From positions 1 to 64,000 of the forward strand of contig CALVNS010000013.1 in NCBI GenBank assembly GCA_944349855.1: 64,000 nucleotides of DNA, in the 5' to 3' direction. Of this stretch, positions 14,974-25,191 are shown one piece after another. The notes under the pieces are model-generated. The model did no database searches. It was not told the DNA's origin and was given only the letters and a program-made list of their open reading frames with translations. The position numbers and the translations under genes are program-made. Numbering within the stretch: the stretch's first letter is position 1; the number at the start of each line of letters is the position of its first letter. Origin of the DNA: an uncultured Eubacteriales bacterium (GTDB taxonomy: Bacteria > Bacillota > Clostridia > Christensenellales > Aristaeellaceae).

Positions 14974-17900
14974 ATGAAAACGCAACGGTTCATCCGCCGT
15001 GCGCTGGCCTTTCTTCTGGGCCTAGCGCTGTGCCTGCCCGCCGCGGCCGCGACGGGCGAGCAGCTCTCGCCTGCGAACGTCTCGGCGCTGTATACGGCGC
15101 CCGATGGCAGTGTGCAGAGCTATCCCGCCGTCCTGCTGACCGACTCGCAAGGGACGACGGACGTATACTGGATTCAGGTGCCAGACGCTTCAATGCTGTC
15201 TACCCTGAACCTGCAGGTCGAGGCCTACGGCCCTGACGGCATGCCGCTTGCCCTGATGTTCCAGCCGGACATCCTCGCCTCGTCGCTCGACCTGAGCCAG
15301 AGCGTCGCCGCGCCCCTGCTGATCTCCGGCACGACGGACGCGTATTCCGTGCGCTTCTACGTCGTGGCCTCAGCGCCTGACGTGGCGATGCCCGATCCGA
15401 TCAACCCCGAGGCGATCGACGGTTACATCTACGGCGCCGGCCTGCAGCCCTCGCGTGAGACGGCGCCCGTCCCCGAGACGCCCGTTCCCGAGACGCCCGT
15501 CCCCGAGACGCCCGTCCCCGAGACGCCCGTCCCCGAGACGCCTGTCCCCGAGACCCCTGTCCCTGAAACGCCTGTCCCCGAGACCCCTGTCCCGGAGACG
15601 CCCGTCCCCGAGACCCCCGTCCCCGAGACGCCTGTCCCAGAGACGCCTGTCCCAGAGACGCCTGTCCCAGAGACCCCTGTCCCAGAGACGCCTGTCCCGG
15701 AGACGCCTGTCCCTGAGACGCCCGTTCCGGAAACCCCGGCCTTTGACCCGGCCATCGCGATCGGCCATTACGTCGCCGCCGCCGGCGCGGAGGGCCCCGC
15801 CATGCTCATGCAGGAGCCCGGCCTCGTCGACGACCGCGTGTCGTATGTCGATGCGGGCGAGCCGCTATTCGTGAACACGTTCTTCCTCAGCGACGACGGC
15901 GTCTACTGGTTCTTCGTCACCCGCTTCACGACAGGGGAGGAGGGCTTTGTGCGTATGCGCGACGTCTCCTACGTCGCCCCGGAGGACGAGGAGGCGCTGC
16001 TGGCGCCCTACCTGCCCGCCTCGACGCCGGTTCCCGAAACGCCAGTCCCGGAAACGCCGGTCCCGGAGACCCCCGTCCCTGAAACGCCAGTCCCGGAGAC
16101 CCCCGTCCCCGAAACGCCCGTTCCCGAGACCCCCATCCCGGAAACCCCCGTCCCGGAAACCCCTGTCCCCGAAACGCCCGTCCCGGAGACCCCCATCCCC
16201 GAGACGCCCGTTCCGGAGACCCCTGTCGAGAACGCCTATGAGCCTGGCTCCTATGCGCTGGTGAACGTGGGCGCCTGCGCGCTGCGCAGCGCGCCTGAGC
16301 AGCGCGACGATACGCTCATCGACCGTTACGCCGCCGGCACGCTGGTGCGCGTGGACGGCACGGTCGAGGGCGGCGAGTGGCTTGACGTGCTGCTCTTCGA
16401 CGACGCGCGCCAGACGACGCGCGACGGCTACATGATGAAGAGCGTGCTCGACGCGATCCCGCAAGCCGACGGCGAGGCGCGCGTGGAGGCCTTCAAGGCC
16501 GCCGGCGGCTCCATCGCCGTGGACGACATCGTCGGCTCCGTCGATCTGGGCTACGATCCCGACGCGCTGGTCTACCCGCAGTACGCCAAGCCCGTGGTCG
16601 ACGAGACGCATCCCGACCTGCTGATCACGCTGCTGCCCGGCCCGGGCGAGCAGCCCGGCACCGGCGAGGTGCAGACCGTACCCGCCGACGAGCTGCTCAT
16701 CTTCGACGGCTACGAGCGGGATGCGGACGGCCGCGTCTGGTTCAAGGCCACGCTGTACGGCTCCGGCCAGACCGGCTACGTGCTGGCAACCGACACGCAG
16801 CTGGTCGATACGACCGTCGCGCAGCAGGAGATGGACCGCATCGATGCGAACCGCCCGCAGGGCACGCCCGAACCCACGCTGGAGCCTTCGCTTGAACCCA
16901 CGCTGGAGCCCACGCTCGAGCCCACGGCCGAGCCTGAAACGGAGGATCCGCAACCTCTGACGCTGGGCGACGTCTACCACTACGGCCGCGCGACGGTCGA
17001 CAAGGGCGGCAAGGTCAACCTGCGCCGCGGCGCCGGCACCGGCGAGAACATCGTCGAGGAGGTCGCCGACGGCACCGTCCTGTGGGTGATGGAGCAGGTC
17101 GCCAACGCCAAGGGCGAGCTGTGGTGCCATGTGAAGAACACGGCCACCGGCAGAACCGGCTACATGATGTCCTCCTATGTGCAGCTGATGGGCGCAAACG
17201 AAGAGGCGGCCTACCGCGCCTCGCTGGACAGCCCCGAGCCCACGCCTACGCCCTCGCCGGAGCCGACGCTCGCGCCCACGCCGACGCCCGAGCCGACGCC
17301 CACGCCCGAGCCCGGCACCACGCCGGCCCCGACCCAGACGCCTGCGCCCTATGCGGGCTATGCCAAGACGCTGCGCAACAACGTGTTCGTGCGTCAGGTT
17401 GCGGGCGACAGCGCGACGACGCTTTCGACCATCCCCACGGCCGGCACCGTCGTGGACGTGCTCGACCAGCAGTATGTGGACGGTCAGCGCTGGCATCTGA
17501 TCATCTACAGCAACGTGCGCGGTTTCGTACGCGACGACGAACTGCAGGCGCTCACCGAGGACGAGTCCAAGGCCTATGAGGATAGCCTGAAGACGCCCGA
17601 GCCCGCCGCCACGCCCACGCCCGAGCCCACGCCCACCCCCACCCCGGCCCCCACCGCCACGCCCTTGCCCACCGCCACGCCGCTGCCCTTTGAGGGCTAT
17701 GCCTACACGACGATGGACAACGTCGTCCTGCGCGGCAATCCCTCCGACGGCGCGTCCATCGAGTACGTCATCGAGGATACGAACAGCGTCGTCTACGTCG
17801 TGGGCCAGTCGTATGTCGATGGCCAGCAGTGGCACCTCACGCGCTATGAGAACCGCTGGGGCTACATCCACAACAGCCAGCTGCGCTTCATGACCTACGA

Positions 17901-19437
17901 CGAGGTGCAGGCCTACCTGCAAAGCCTCGTCACGCCCACCCCGGCGCCGGTCTCCACGCCGCAGCCGGTCAACTCCAACAGCCCCAGCAGCTATGCCGTC
18001 ACGACTGCCGACAAGGTCAACATGCGCAGAGACGCCGGCATGGATGCCTCCGTGCAGACGGTGCTGTCCAAGAACTCGCTGTTGCTCGTGCTGGGCAGTA
18101 CGTCCAATGGAGGCTATACCTGGTATCGCGTCGACTATCACGGCACCGTCGGCTATGTGCGCGGCGACTTCCTGAAGGTCATGAGCATTGCCGAGCTGAA
18201 CACCTACCTGCAAAGCGGCGCGGGCAGCTCTTCGTCCGGCAGCAGCAGCGGCAACAACGTCGACTACACCGGCAACTACAACGGCAAGCCGCTGGCCACG
18301 ATCAATCCCAACCAGAACACCTGGGTGACGCCGACCATCACGGGCATGCCCGACTACTCCACGGCCACGCCCATCCCGACGTCCACGCCCATCCCGACCG
18401 CCACGCCCAGTCCCTTCGGCCCGGATGAGGACGACGGCGGCGACCCGATCACCCTGCGCACGACGCAGAACAACGTCTCCGTGCTCTCCATCGCCAATGA
18501 CGCGACTTCCGTACAGTCCTACATTTCCACCGCGGGCACACAGATACAGTCGACCCGACAGGTCACCGTGGACGGCCGCGTCTGGTATGAAGTCTCCTAC
18601 AACGGCCGCACCGGCTATGTCGACAGCGCCTACGTCGAGCCCGTTGTCACGGCCAGTCCGTCGGCATCGGCTGCGCCTGTGACCGAGACGGAGTCCTCCG
18701 GCGCGCCGCTGCTCCTGCTGGGGCTGGGCGTCCTGCTCATCGGCGGCGCGGCGTCTGCCTACGGCTTCATCGTGCACCGCAACAACATCCGCAAGGAAGA
18801 GGAGCGTCAGCTTGCCCAGCGCCGCGCGCAGCAGCAACAGCAGCAGCGCCGTGCGCAGCAGCGTCCCGTCGATCCGAATAGCACGCAACGCACCTCGACC
18901 GTTCGCCCACAGGGCGGCGCATTCCGCCCCGGCATGACCGGTGCGGCCGGTACGATCGGCGCAGCCGGTGTGGCCGGCGCGGCCGGTGTGGCCGGCGCGG
19001 CCGGTGTGAATCGTGCGACCGGTGCGACCGGTGCGGCCGGTGCGACCGGTGCGGCTGGCACGCCGCGCCCGACCGGCATGACCGGTATGCCCCAGCGACC
19101 CGTCTCTCCGTCCGGCCCGGCTCGTCCGGCGCAGCCCAATCCCTATGCACGTCCGACCGGCGCGACCGGTGCGGCCGGCGCGACCGGCACAGCAGGCGTG
19201 GCCCCGCAGGTCACTCGTCCTACGGCGCCCAAGGCCCCGACCGGTGCCACCGGTGCGGCCGGTGCGACCGGCACAGCAGGCGTGGCCCCGCAGGTCACCC
19301 GCCCCACGCCGCCCCAGGCCCCGACCGGCGCGACCGGCGCGACCGGCGCGGCCGGCGCGACCGGAGCGACTGACTCCGAAAGCGCCGAGCATCGCCGCCG
19401 CCGTGCGCGGCCGACGGATCGTCCGCTCGACATGTAA
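14974..19437 (+). CDS. giant surface protein: PVPET repeats, SH3-like modules, collagen-like tail
   Basis: A 1487-residue protein. Signal peptide 1-26; an N-terminal domain to about 163; 18 PVPET units (165-254); an SH3-like module; 13 PVPET units (352-416); then about seven more SH3b-like modules (for example [38 protein letters not shown]) joined by Thr/Pro/Glu linkers. A single membrane helix (about 1244-1268) is followed by basic and Gln-rich residues and a tail of Gly-Ala-Thr / Gly-Ala-Ala triplets. By the positive-inside rule that tail is cytoplasmic. SH3b modules usually bind cell wall. RBS AAGGAGGGG precedes the ATG; it is monocistronic. Function unknown. Confidence 0.8.
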   Translation: MKTQRFIRRALAFLLGLALCLPAAAATGEQLSPANVSALYTAPDGSVQSYPAVLLTDSQGTTDVYWIQVPDASMLSTLNLQVEAYGPDGMPLALMFQPDILASSLDLSQSVAAPLLISGTTDAYSVRFYVVASAPDVAMPDPINPEAIDGYIYGAGLQPSRETAPVPETPVPETPVPETPVPETPVPETPVPETPVPETPVPETPVPETPVPETPVPETPVPETPVPETPVPETPVPETPVPETPVPETPVPETPAFDPAIAIGHYVAAAGAEGPAMLMQEPGLVDDRVSYVDAGEPLFVNTFFLSDDGVYWFFVTRFTTGEEGFVRMRDVSYVAPEDEEALLAPYLPASTPVPETPVPETPVPETPVPETPVPETPVPETPVPETPIPETPVPETPVPETPVPETPIPETPVPETPVENAYEPGSYALVNVGACALRSAPEQRDDTLIDRYAAGTLVRVDGTVEGGEWLDVLLFDDARQTTRDGYMMKSVLDAIPQADGEARVEAFKAAGGSIAVDDIVGSVDLGYDPDALVYPQYAKPVVDETHPDLLITLLPGPGEQPGTGEVQTVPADELLIFDGYERDADGRVWFKATLYGSGQTGYVLATDTQLVDTTVAQQEMDRIDANRPQGTPEPTLEPSLEPTLEPTLEPTAEPETEDPQPLTLGDVYHYGRATVDKGGKVNLRRGAGTGENIVEEVADGTVLWVMEQVANAKGELWCHVKNTATGRTGYMMSSYVQLMGANEEAAYRASLDSPEPTPTPSPEPTLAPTPTPEPTPTPEPGTTPAPTQTPAPYAGYAKTLRNNVFVRQVAGDSATTLSTIPTAGTVVDVLDQQYVDGQRWHLIIYSNVRGFVRDDELQALTEDESKAYEDSLKTPEPAATPTPEPTPTPTPAPTATPLPTATPLPFEGYAYTTMDNVVLRGNPSDGASIEYVIEDTNSVVYVVGQSYVDGQQWHLTRYENRWGYIHNSQLRFMTYDEVQAYLQSLVTPTPAPVSTPQPVNSNSPSSYAVTTADKVNMRRDAGMDASVQTVLSKNSLLLVLGSTSNGGYTWYRVDYHGTVGYVRGDFLKVMSIAELNTYLQSGAGSSSSGSSSGNNVDYTGNYNGKPLATINPNQNTWVTPTITGMPDYSTATPIPTSTPIPTATPSPFGPDEDDGGDPITLRTTQNNVSVLSIANDATSVQSYISTAGTQIQSTRQVTVDGRVWYEVSYNGRTGYVDSAYVEPVVTASPSASAAPVTETESSGAPLLLLGLGVLLIGGAASAYGFIVHRNNIRKEEERQLAQRRAQQQQQQRRAQQRPVDPNSTQRTSTVRPQGGAFRPGMTGAAGTIGAAGVAGAAGVAGAAGVNRATGATGAAGATGAAGTPRPTGMTGMPQRPVSPSGPARPAQPNPYARPTGATGAAGATGTAGVAPQVTRPTAPKAPTGATGAAGATGTAGVAPQVTRPTPPQAPTGATGATGAAGATGATDSESAEHRRRRARPTDRPLDM
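15466..15735 (+). repeat. 18 tandem 15-bp units coding PVPET
   Basis: Exactly 18 in-frame 15-base units, each coding Pro-Val-Pro-Glu-Thr. Variation is almost only at third codon positions, so the protein sequence is under selection while the DNA has diverged. Such arrays change copy number by slippage. Confidence 0.9.
16027..16221 (+). repeat. 13 tandem 15-bp units coding [10 protein letters not shown]
   Basis: A second array of the same 15-base unit, 13 copies, two of them with Ile in place of Val. It is separated from the first by one SH3-like module. Confidence 0.9.
18928..19370 (+). repeat. Gly-Ala-Thr collagen-like triplet region
   Basis: Nine-base-like units (GGYGCGACC, GGTGCGGCC) code Gly-X-Y triplets in several blocks. 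An 84-base direct duplication (copies beginning near 19154 and 19238) carries the same [20 protein letters not shown] stretch twice. Proline is scarce inside the triplets, unlike typical collagen. Confidence 0.8.
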
Positions 19438-19447
19438 CCCCACGCTC

Positions 19448-19482
19448 AAGGCCGGTCAGGCAACGCCTGACCGGCCTTTTTT
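19448..19482 (+). terminator. terminator of the surface protein gene
   Basis: AAGGCCGGTCAGGC, AAC loop, exact complement and six T residues. Confidence 0.9.
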
Positions 19483-19525
19483 CACCTTTGGTGACATCGT
19501 TACGGTCTGGAAGCGCGGCCTGTCC

Positions 19526-19531
19526 TATAAT
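19526..19531 (+). promoter_or_regulatory. -10 element of the thioredoxin gene
   Basis: A perfect TATAAT about 65 bases before the start codon. No good -35 is present at 16-18 bases, so only the -10 is asserted. Confidence 0.45.
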
Positions 19532-19593
19532 GAGTCCATCAACAGGACGCCGTAGCCCGAGCGCTGACGGCGGCACAAGAGGAGGCGCGTCAT

Positions 19594-19905
19594 ATGGTGA
19601 TGACGATTACAAAGGAAAACTTTCAGCAGGAGGTCCTGCACAGCGACCGGCCCGTGCTGCTCGACTTTCACGCCGTGTGGTGCGGCCCGTGCCGCATGCT
19701 CTCCCCCATCGTGGACGAAGTCGCGCGCGAGCGGGCGGACGTAAAGGTCGGCAAGGTGGACATTGACGCGCAGCCGGAGCTGGCCGCAGCCTTTCGCGTA
19801 TTCAGCGTACCGACGCTTGCCGTCGTGCAGGGCGGCAAGATCGTCGCTCAGAGCGCGGGCGCTCGGCCCAAGAGCCAGGTGCTGGCGATGCTGCCCAGCG
19901 CCTGA
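19594..19905 (+). CDS. trxA: thioredoxin
   Basis: A 103-residue thioredoxin with the redox site WCGPC (C30, C33), the preceding LLDFHAVWC strand and the cis-proline loop SVPTLAVVQGG. It reduces protein disulfides in the cytoplasm. The ATG at 19594 follows AGAGGAGG; a second in-frame ATG two codons later is possible. It stands alone. Confidence 0.92.
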   Translation: MVMTITKENFQQEVLHSDRPVLLDFHAVWCGPCRMLSPIVDEVARERADVKVGKVDIDAQPELAAAFRVFSVPTLAVVQGGKIVAQSAGARPKSQVLAMLPSA

Positions 19906-19919
19906 GCTGGCAGGCAATA

Positions 19920-19955
19920 CAAAAAGTCCCCCGGGGAAAGGCCTCCCCGGGGGAT
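19920..19955 (-). terminator. terminator of the sulfatase operon
   Basis: On the minus strand AATCCCCCGGGGA and TCCCCGGGGGACT arms are followed by TTTTTGT, 5 bases after the sulfatase stop codon. It may also serve thioredoxin in the other direction. Confidence 0.85.
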
Positions 19956-19959
19956 TGTG

Positions 19960-21477
19960 TTACAGTCCGTTGCGCTCATAGCCCGCGCCGTTCCCGTCGT
20001 TGAACCAGTAGGGACGGTCCTCGCGCCGGTAGAACACCGTGCGCAGCAGGTTCGGCTCCTCGCGCAGCCTCGCCTCCAGCTCGTCGCGCACCTGCGCATA
20101 GGCCGGGTCGGCATACAGGTTGGTGAACTCGTAGGGGTCCTTTTCCAGGTCGTACAGCTCGCGGAAGATGGGCGTGTCGTCGGTGACCTCAAATCCCTTG
20201 GCGTTGACGCACAGCTTGATGTGCCCCTTGACGATCGCCACGCGCCCTTCGCACGAGGAGAGCACGACGTCGCGCCCGCCCGCGGCCACCACCTCGTCCA
20301 GCGGCCGCCCGTCGATCCCCTGCGGAACCTCGGCGCCGCCCATGCCCAGCAGCGTGGGAAACACGTCCATGCTCGACACCCGCTCGGCAATGTCCCGCCG
20401 CGTCTTCTGTCCCGGATGGTGCACCACCAGCGGCACGCGCAGCACGTCGTCGTACACGGCGCTGTTCTTCCCCCACAGGCTGTGGTTGCCCATCATGTCG
20501 CCGTGGTCGGCGGTGAAGACGATGTACAGATCGTCGCCCCAGATCGACTCGGCCTTCTCGATGATGCGCTGGATGTAGTCGTCGATCTGCACGATGTTCG
20601 CATAGTACTTGCGCCGCCAGGCGCGCCAGTACGCCTCGGTGTAGTTCTTCTGCGCGCCGTCCACCGCGTTGCCGCCGCCCTCCGGGCCCGGCCCGATGCC
20701 GTAGTAGCTCATGCGGTTGTGCTTGGTCTCGTCCTCCCACTCGCCCTCGCGCCAGCGGCGCGGGATGTCCCGGTCCATGTCCACCCGCGCCTCATATTCG
20801 CTGGGCGCATCCATCGGATAGTGCGGGCCGGAAAAGCTGACCCACATGAAGTGCGGCTGTCCGGCGCTGCAGCGATCCAGGTAGTCCAGCGCCTTCTGAC
20901 CGGTCCAGGAGTCGGGGTGCGTCTCCTTCGGATTCGGAAAATCGGCCAGCTCGCCGGGCACCTTGTCCTGCACGAAGCGGCGGCGGTACTCCGCCAGCAG
21001 GCCCTTGCGCTCCATCTCCTGGGAGTAGTCATCATAGTACCACAGGGAGATGTTTTTGTCATCCTGCAGGTCCAGATGGTCCATGCCCAGGGCCTTGTAG
21101 TAGACCTTGAAGTGCTCGTATTCCTGCGTCAGGTAGGGACGCACGGCCGGGTACGGGCAGGGTACGAAGTGACACTTGCCGTGCATCGAGGTCGTATAGC
21201 CGCTCCCCTGCAGGCACGTGAACAGGTTGGGCAGCTGCAGCGGCAGCGAGGCGCCAAAGTTGTTGCTGATGCAGCCGTTGTTGTGCGGCATCAGGCCCGT
21301 CATCCACGTGCAGCGCGCGGGCAGGCACACGGGGCTGGCGGAATAGGCGGTCTCATAGACGTCCGAGCGCGCCATCAGGCCGCGCAGCCCGGGCAGCTCA
21401 TAGGGCAGTGCGGGGCTGTAGACGGTATCCAGGTGCTGCTCGTCCGTGGTGATGAACAGGATGGACGGCTTGCCCAT
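19960..21477 (-). CDS. arylsulfatase-type sulfatase
   Basis: A 505-residue alkaline-phosphatase-fold sulfatase. The formylglycine motif CxPxR is VCLPARC with Cys51 as the residue to be oxidized, so an FGE or anaerobic maturase must be encoded elsewhere. Metal ligands come from FITTDEQ (residue 12 region) and FTADHGDMMGNH. No signal peptide is present, so it desulfates imported sugars in the cytoplasm. The ATG at 21477 follows GAAGGAGG. It is the last gene of an operon with a sugar importer, which points to sulfated oligosaccharides (host mucin or glycosaminoglycan, or algal) as the imported substrate. Exact linkage unknown. Confidence 0.88.
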   Translation of the reverse strand: MGKPSILFITTDEQHLDTVYSPALPYELPGLRGLMARSDVYETAYSASPVCLPARCTWMTGLMPHNNGCISNNFGASLPLQLPNLFTCLQGSGYTTSMHGKCHFVPCPYPAVRPYLTQEYEHFKVYYKALGMDHLDLQDDKNISLWYYDDYSQEMERKGLLAEYRRRFVQDKVPGELADFPNPKETHPDSWTGQKALDYLDRCSAGQPHFMWVSFSGPHYPMDAPSEYEARVDMDRDIPRRWREGEWEDETKHNRMSYYGIGPGPEGGGNAVDGAQKNYTEAYWRAWRRKYYANIVQIDDYIQRIIEKAESIWGDDLYIVFTADHGDMMGNHSLWGKNSAVYDDVLRVPLVVHHPGQKTRRDIAERVSSMDVFPTLLGMGGAEVPQGIDGRPLDEVVAAGGRDVVLSSCEGRVAIVKGHIKLCVNAKGFEVTDDTPIFRELYDLEKDPYEFTNLYADPAYAQVRDELEARLREEPNLLRTVFYRREDRPYWFNDGNGAGYERNGL

Positions 21478-21510
21478 CGTCGAATGCCTCCTTCTGTGCG
21501 GCGCAGGCTG

Positions 21511-21535
21511 GGCGCGGGAGCTCATCCCCCGCGCC
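21511..21535 (-). terminator. intercistronic stem-loop between binding protein and sulfatase genes
   Basis: GGCGCGGG and CCCGCGCC arms, 9-base loop, no U-run. Such structures after binding-protein genes usually stabilise the upstream message or partly reduce downstream expression. Confidence 0.45.
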
Positions 21536-21543
21536 CTGACCCC

Positions 21544-23106
21544 TTATTCCGCGATCGTGTTGGCCATGTAGCGGTCGTAGGCGCTCTGCATGGCGTCCAG
21601 CGCCTCCTGCAGGCCCATGCCCTCGACGGTGCTGACAAAGGTATCCCAGTTGTCCAGGGGCTCCGTGCCCACGATGAACTTGAGCACCATCTCATCCACA
21701 TAGGTGTCGATGTCGCTCATCACGCGGGTCTTGGTCTCGGTCTCGTCGGCGTTCAGGCTGATATTGGGCAGGTACAGCGCGCTGTCCAGCAGCGGATCGT
21801 CGTCATAGAGCATGCGGATGGCCGTCGCCTCCGGCGACTTGAGCAGGTTGGCATGGCAGACGGTGTCGCTATAGGCGTGGGAAGCGGCGTTGTGCATCTT
21901 GAAGTAGTAGTTCAGGCCCTCCTGAGAGATGCCGTTGTAGTCCCACATGACGGGCAGGTACTGATGTACGCCGTCAACGATCTCGTAGTTCAGGCCCTCG
22001 ATGCCCCAGTTGGCCAGCTCGATGCCCGGCTCGGTGTACAGGAAGTTGAGCCACTGCACGGCCAGCTCCGGCTGCTCGCAGGTGCTGGAGACGACGACCA
22101 TGCCATAGTTCAAGTCCTTGCTGACCAGGCTGGCCTGATAGCCGTCCCAATGCAGGAACTGATCCTCTGTCTGGCGCGGATAGGGCGTGGACAGCACGGT
22201 GTAGCCCTCGGCCTCGCCGAAGTTGTACGCGGCAACGATGGGCTTGTCATACGTGCCGATCTCGCCCAGCGCAAACATCGTGTCGACATTGCTCTGGCTG
22301 ATGAAGTCCTTGGAGATGTAGCCCTTGGCGTACCAGTCGTGCATGAGCGTCAAGTACTCGCGGAAGCCGTCCTGCACCTGGCCGTACTTGACCTGGCCAT
22401 CCTCCTGATAGAAGTCCTCGCGCAGGCCGAAGGCGCCAATGAACTTCTCCTCATAGCCGTCGGCGGCGAGCATGTAGGGCGTGATGCCGGCGGCGAGCAT
22501 CTTCTCAAAGAGCGCATCCCAGTCGTCAATGGTGGCGGGCACCTCCGTCACGCCCACCTGGTCGAGCACCTCCTGCTTGAGCACCAGGCGCATCCAGGCG
22601 GGATTGGGCGTGTGGAAGATGCGGTAGAACGCGCTGATCGTGCCGTCGCTGTCCGTGGCCTCGCGCCAGATGCTCTCGTCGGAGGTGATGACCTCCCAGT
22701 ACTCGGGCGCGTAGTCGGGCAGGTACGGCGCCAGGTCGATGAAGTAGCCGTCCAGCACGCCCTGGTAGGTGCCGTCGGCGTACAGCTGCGCGTTGATGAT
22801 GATGTCAGGGATGTCGCCGGAGACGAGCAGCATGTTCAGCGTCTCCGCGGCGGCCGAGGTCGTGGGCGAGATGAACTCGACGTGCACGCCCGTCAGGCGC
22901 TCCAGCTCCTGGTTGTAGGGCGTCTCGTTCCAGTCGCTGATGTAGTCCTGCAGGTTCGCATCCATCGGGCAAAAGACGGTGAGCGTGGCGGTCTCGCCCT
23001 CGGGCACCAGGCGCGTCGAGGACGCGTCCGTCTCGGCCAGCGCGCCCGCGGGCATGCAGGCCACCAGCAGCGTCAGAACGAGCAGGAACAGGCAGATTCG
23101 TTTCAT
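21544..23106 (-). CDS. extracellular sugar-binding protein (YtcQ/LipO type)
   Basis: A 520-residue solute-binding protein of the ABC importer family 1. An N-terminal signal sequence contains LVAC at 14-17, a plausible lipobox that would anchor it to the membrane by a diacylglyceryl Cys; a type I cleavage site at ALA is the alternative. The remainder has two-lobed binding protein features (VSGDIPDIIINAQLYADG; EMVLKFIVGTEPLDNWDTF near the C terminus is typical of this group). RBS AGGAGG precedes the ATG. The operon context suggests a sulfated oligosaccharide ligand. Confidence 0.88.
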   Translation of the reverse strand: MKRICLFLLVLTLLVACMPAGALAETDASSTRLVPEGETATLTVFCPMDANLQDYISDWNETPYNQELERLTGVHVEFISPTTSAAAETLNMLLVSGDIPDIIINAQLYADGTYQGVLDGYFIDLAPYLPDYAPEYWEVITSDESIWREATDSDGTISAFYRIFHTPNPAWMRLVLKQEVLDQVGVTEVPATIDDWDALFEKMLAAGITPYMLAADGYEEKFIGAFGLREDFYQEDGQVKYGQVQDGFREYLTLMHDWYAKGYISKDFISQSNVDTMFALGEIGTYDKPIVAAYNFGEAEGYTVLSTPYPRQTEDQFLHWDGYQASLVSKDLNYGMVVVSSTCEQPELAVQWLNFLYTEPGIELANWGIEGLNYEIVDGVHQYLPVMWDYNGISQEGLNYYFKMHNAASHAYSDTVCHANLLKSPEATAIRMLYDDDPLLDSALYLPNISLNADETETKTRVMSDIDTYVDEMVLKFIVGTEPLDNWDTFVSTVEGMGLQEALDAMQSAYDRYMANTIAE

Positions 23107-23151
23107 GGCTATACCTCCTATTTTTGTACCGGATTGCTCCGGCGAGTTTCA

Positions 23152-24024
23152 TCAGCCCTTGACCGAGCCGAGCATCACGCCCTTGACAAAGAACTTCTGT
23201 ACGAACGGATAGACGACCAGGATCGGCACGATCGACACGACGATCACAGCGTACTTGGTCAGCTCCTTGAGGTAGATGGCGTTGGCATCCTCGGTGGTGC
23301 CGGCCGCGCCGTCAAAGAGCAGGATGTCGCGCACGAACATCTGCAGCGGGTACAGGCCGGTATCGGTCAGGTAGATCATGGACGTGAACCAGCTGTTCCA
23401 GTGCTCGACCGCGTAGAACAGCAGCATGACCGCCATCGTCGCCTTGCACACGGGCACGTAGATCTGGCACAGGATGCGCAGATCGCTCGCGCCGTCCAGG
23501 TAGGCCGACTCCTGCAGCTCGTCGGGCACGCCCGCAAAGGACGTGCGCATGACGATCAGGTTCCAGGTGTTGATCGCCACCGGCAGCACGATCGCCCAGC
23601 GCGTGTTGAGCATGCCCAGCCCTTTGACCAGCATGAATGTGGGGATGATGCCGACATTAAAGTACATTGTAAAGACGAATAGAAACACGAAAAGTTTGCG
23701 TAGCGGCCACCCCCTGCGCGCCAGCGCGTATGCGCCCAGCGAGGTGAGCACGATGTTGATCGCCGTGCCCACGAGCACGTAGAAGAGCGTGTTGCCATAG
23801 CCAATCAGGATGTTGGGGTTGTTGAACACCGTCTGATAGCCGCGCAGGGAGTAGCCCGTGGGCCACAGCAGCGCGCCGCGGTGGCGGATGAGCCGCACGG
23901 GGTCGCTGAAGGAGGCCGCCAGCACGTGGATGCAGGGATACAGACACAGCAGCGCCACAAGCGTGATGATCGCGTAGTTGAGCGCGGTCAGGCTGCGCTG
24001 AGGCAGGTCGCGTTTTTCGATCAT
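23152..24024 (-). CDS. sugar ABC transporter permease (YtcP/AraQ type)
   Basis: A 290-residue inner-membrane permease with six predicted helices. The cytoplasmic EAA-type loop that docks the ATPase reads ELQESAYLDGASDLRILCQIYVP in the region about 167-190 and includes the conserved Gly. The C terminus ends KGVMLGSVKG, the signature of this subfamily. It pairs with the LplB-type permease 16 bases upstream. No ATPase gene is nearby. Confidence 0.9.
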   Translation of the reverse strand: MIEKRDLPQRSLTALNYAIITLVALLCLYPCIHVLAASFSDPVRLIRHRGALLWPTGYSLRGYQTVFNNPNILIGYGNTLFYVLVGTAINIVLTSLGAYALARRGWPLRKLFVFLFVFTMYFNVGIIPTFMLVKGLGMLNTRWAIVLPVAINTWNLIVMRTSFAGVPDELQESAYLDGASDLRILCQIYVPVCKATMAVMLLFYAVEHWNSWFTSMIYLTDTGLYPLQMFVRDILLFDGAAGTTEDANAIYLKELTKYAVIVVSIVPILVVYPFVQKFFVKGVMLGSVKG

Positions 24025-24040
24025 GGCTTTTCCCTCCCCC

Positions 24041-24985
24041 TCACCACAGGCTGTTGCCCGTCACGCGCCGGCTGAATGCGTTGGCGCTCACGAGGATGAC
24101 CAGGTTGACCACGGAGTTGAACAGGCCGACCGCCGCGCCGTAGCTGTAGTCCATCTCCGACAGGCCGCGCCGGTACACGTAGCTGGAGATGACGTCCGCC
24201 GTCTCGTAGGTCGCAGGGCTGTACAGCAGGATCACCTTGTCAAAGCCCACGAGCATCATGCGGCCCACGCGCATGATCAGCTGCACGACGATGACGGGCA
24301 TGAGCGCGGGCAGGTTCACGTGCCAGATGCGCTGCAGGCGGCCCGCGCCGTCGATGGCGGCGGCCTCGTGCAGCGAAGGGTCGACGCCCGTGAGCGTGGC
24401 CAGGTAGATGATCGTACCCCAGCCGACGTTTTGCCAGATGTCGGAGGCGACGAAGACCGTGCGGAAGTAGCGCGGATTGGCCAGCAGGCTTGTGCGTTCC
24501 AAGCCCAGCATGGCCAGCACGTCGTTGATCAGGCCGTCCGACTCGCAAAACTCCGCCAGCAGGCCGCACACGACGACGATGGAGATGAAGTGGGGCATGT
24601 ACGTGACCGTCTGGATGACGTTCTTGTAGCGGTTGTCGGCCATCTGATGGATCATCAGCGCGAAGACGATGGACGCCGTGAACGCGAAGGCGATCTGGTA
24701 CAGGTTGATCAGCAGCGTGTTGCGGATGACGCGCCAGGCGTAGACGCCGCCGAGGAACTCCACAAAGTTGTCCAGGCCGACGAAGCGGCTGCCGGCGATG
24801 CCGCGCATGGGCTTGTAGTCCTGAAACGCGATCACCGCGTAGTACATGCCCGCATAGTGAAAGATGACGTAGTAGAGCACGACGGGGATCAGCATCAGGT
24901 AGATGTACTTATAGCGCTGCATCCGCCGCAGCAGAGGGCGCGCCTGGCGATGCGGCGCGCGCAGCGTTCTGGCGGGTTCCGCCAT
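24041..24985 (-). CDS. sugar ABC transporter permease (LplB type)
   Basis: A 314-residue permease with six predicted helices; the ATPase-docking loop contains EAAAIDGAGRLQRIWHVNLP and the C terminus is RRVTGNSLW, typical of LplB-like proteins. The ATG at 24985 lies 8 bases after GGGAG; an upstream GTG three codons earlier overlaps that site. It is the first gene after the operon promoter at 25057. Confidence 0.9.
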   Translation of the reverse strand: MAEPARTLRAPHRQARPLLRRMQRYKYIYLMLIPVVLYYVIFHYAGMYYAVIAFQDYKPMRGIAGSRFVGLDNFVEFLGGVYAWRVIRNTLLINLYQIAFAFTASIVFALMIHQMADNRYKNVIQTVTYMPHFISIVVVCGLLAEFCESDGLINDVLAMLGLERTSLLANPRYFRTVFVASDIWQNVGWGTIIYLATLTGVDPSLHEAAAIDGAGRLQRIWHVNLPALMPVIVVQLIMRVGRMMLVGFDKVILLYSPATYETADVISSYVYRRGLSEMDYSYGAAVGLFNSVVNLVILVSANAFSRRVTGNSLW

Positions 24986-25056
24986 TTTTTTCACTCCCTT
25001 TCTGGCGATTCTCCGGCTGCCCCTCTTGGGCGTGCGGCCGGTCGATTGATGGATTC

Positions 25057-25085
25057 AGCATACCTCCATCCCGCCCTGCGCGCAA
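25057..25085 (-). promoter_or_regulatory. promoter of the sulfatase/importer operon
   Basis: On the minus strand TTGCGC (25080-25085), 17 bases, TATGCT (25057-25062). Weak -35, consistent with activation by the AraC-type regulator. Confidence 0.5.
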
Positions 25086-25114
25086 TTGGCCAAACGCGTT
25101 TCCCTTTGCGCACG

Positions 25115-25163
25115 CAAAAGGCGGGGGATTTGCAAAACCGAAACCGCTTTGCAAATCCCCCGC
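25115..25163 (-). terminator. terminator of the membrane AraC regulator gene
   Basis: GCGGGGGATTTGCAAA and its exact complement (25121-25136, 25148-25163) flank an 11-base loop. On the minus strand CTTTTG follows. Confidence 0.8.
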
Positions 25164-25191
25164 CAGGCCGCCTGCCGCCTGCGTTTTTGCC

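Noticed and set aside
15466..15735. CRISPR-like appearance of the 15-base repeats
   Set aside because: Repeats are contiguous with no spacers, are coding and in frame, and no cas gene is near.
15865..19449. Long minus-strand frame and Gly-Thr-Gly repeat frames opposite the surface protein
   Set aside because: Arise from the complement of the repeat arrays; no start site and the plus-strand gene has signal peptide, promoter and terminator.
19957..23682. 1241-codon plus-strand frame opposite sulfatase and binding-protein genes
   Set aside because: Antisense shadow; the minus-strand products are clear family members with ribosome binding sites.
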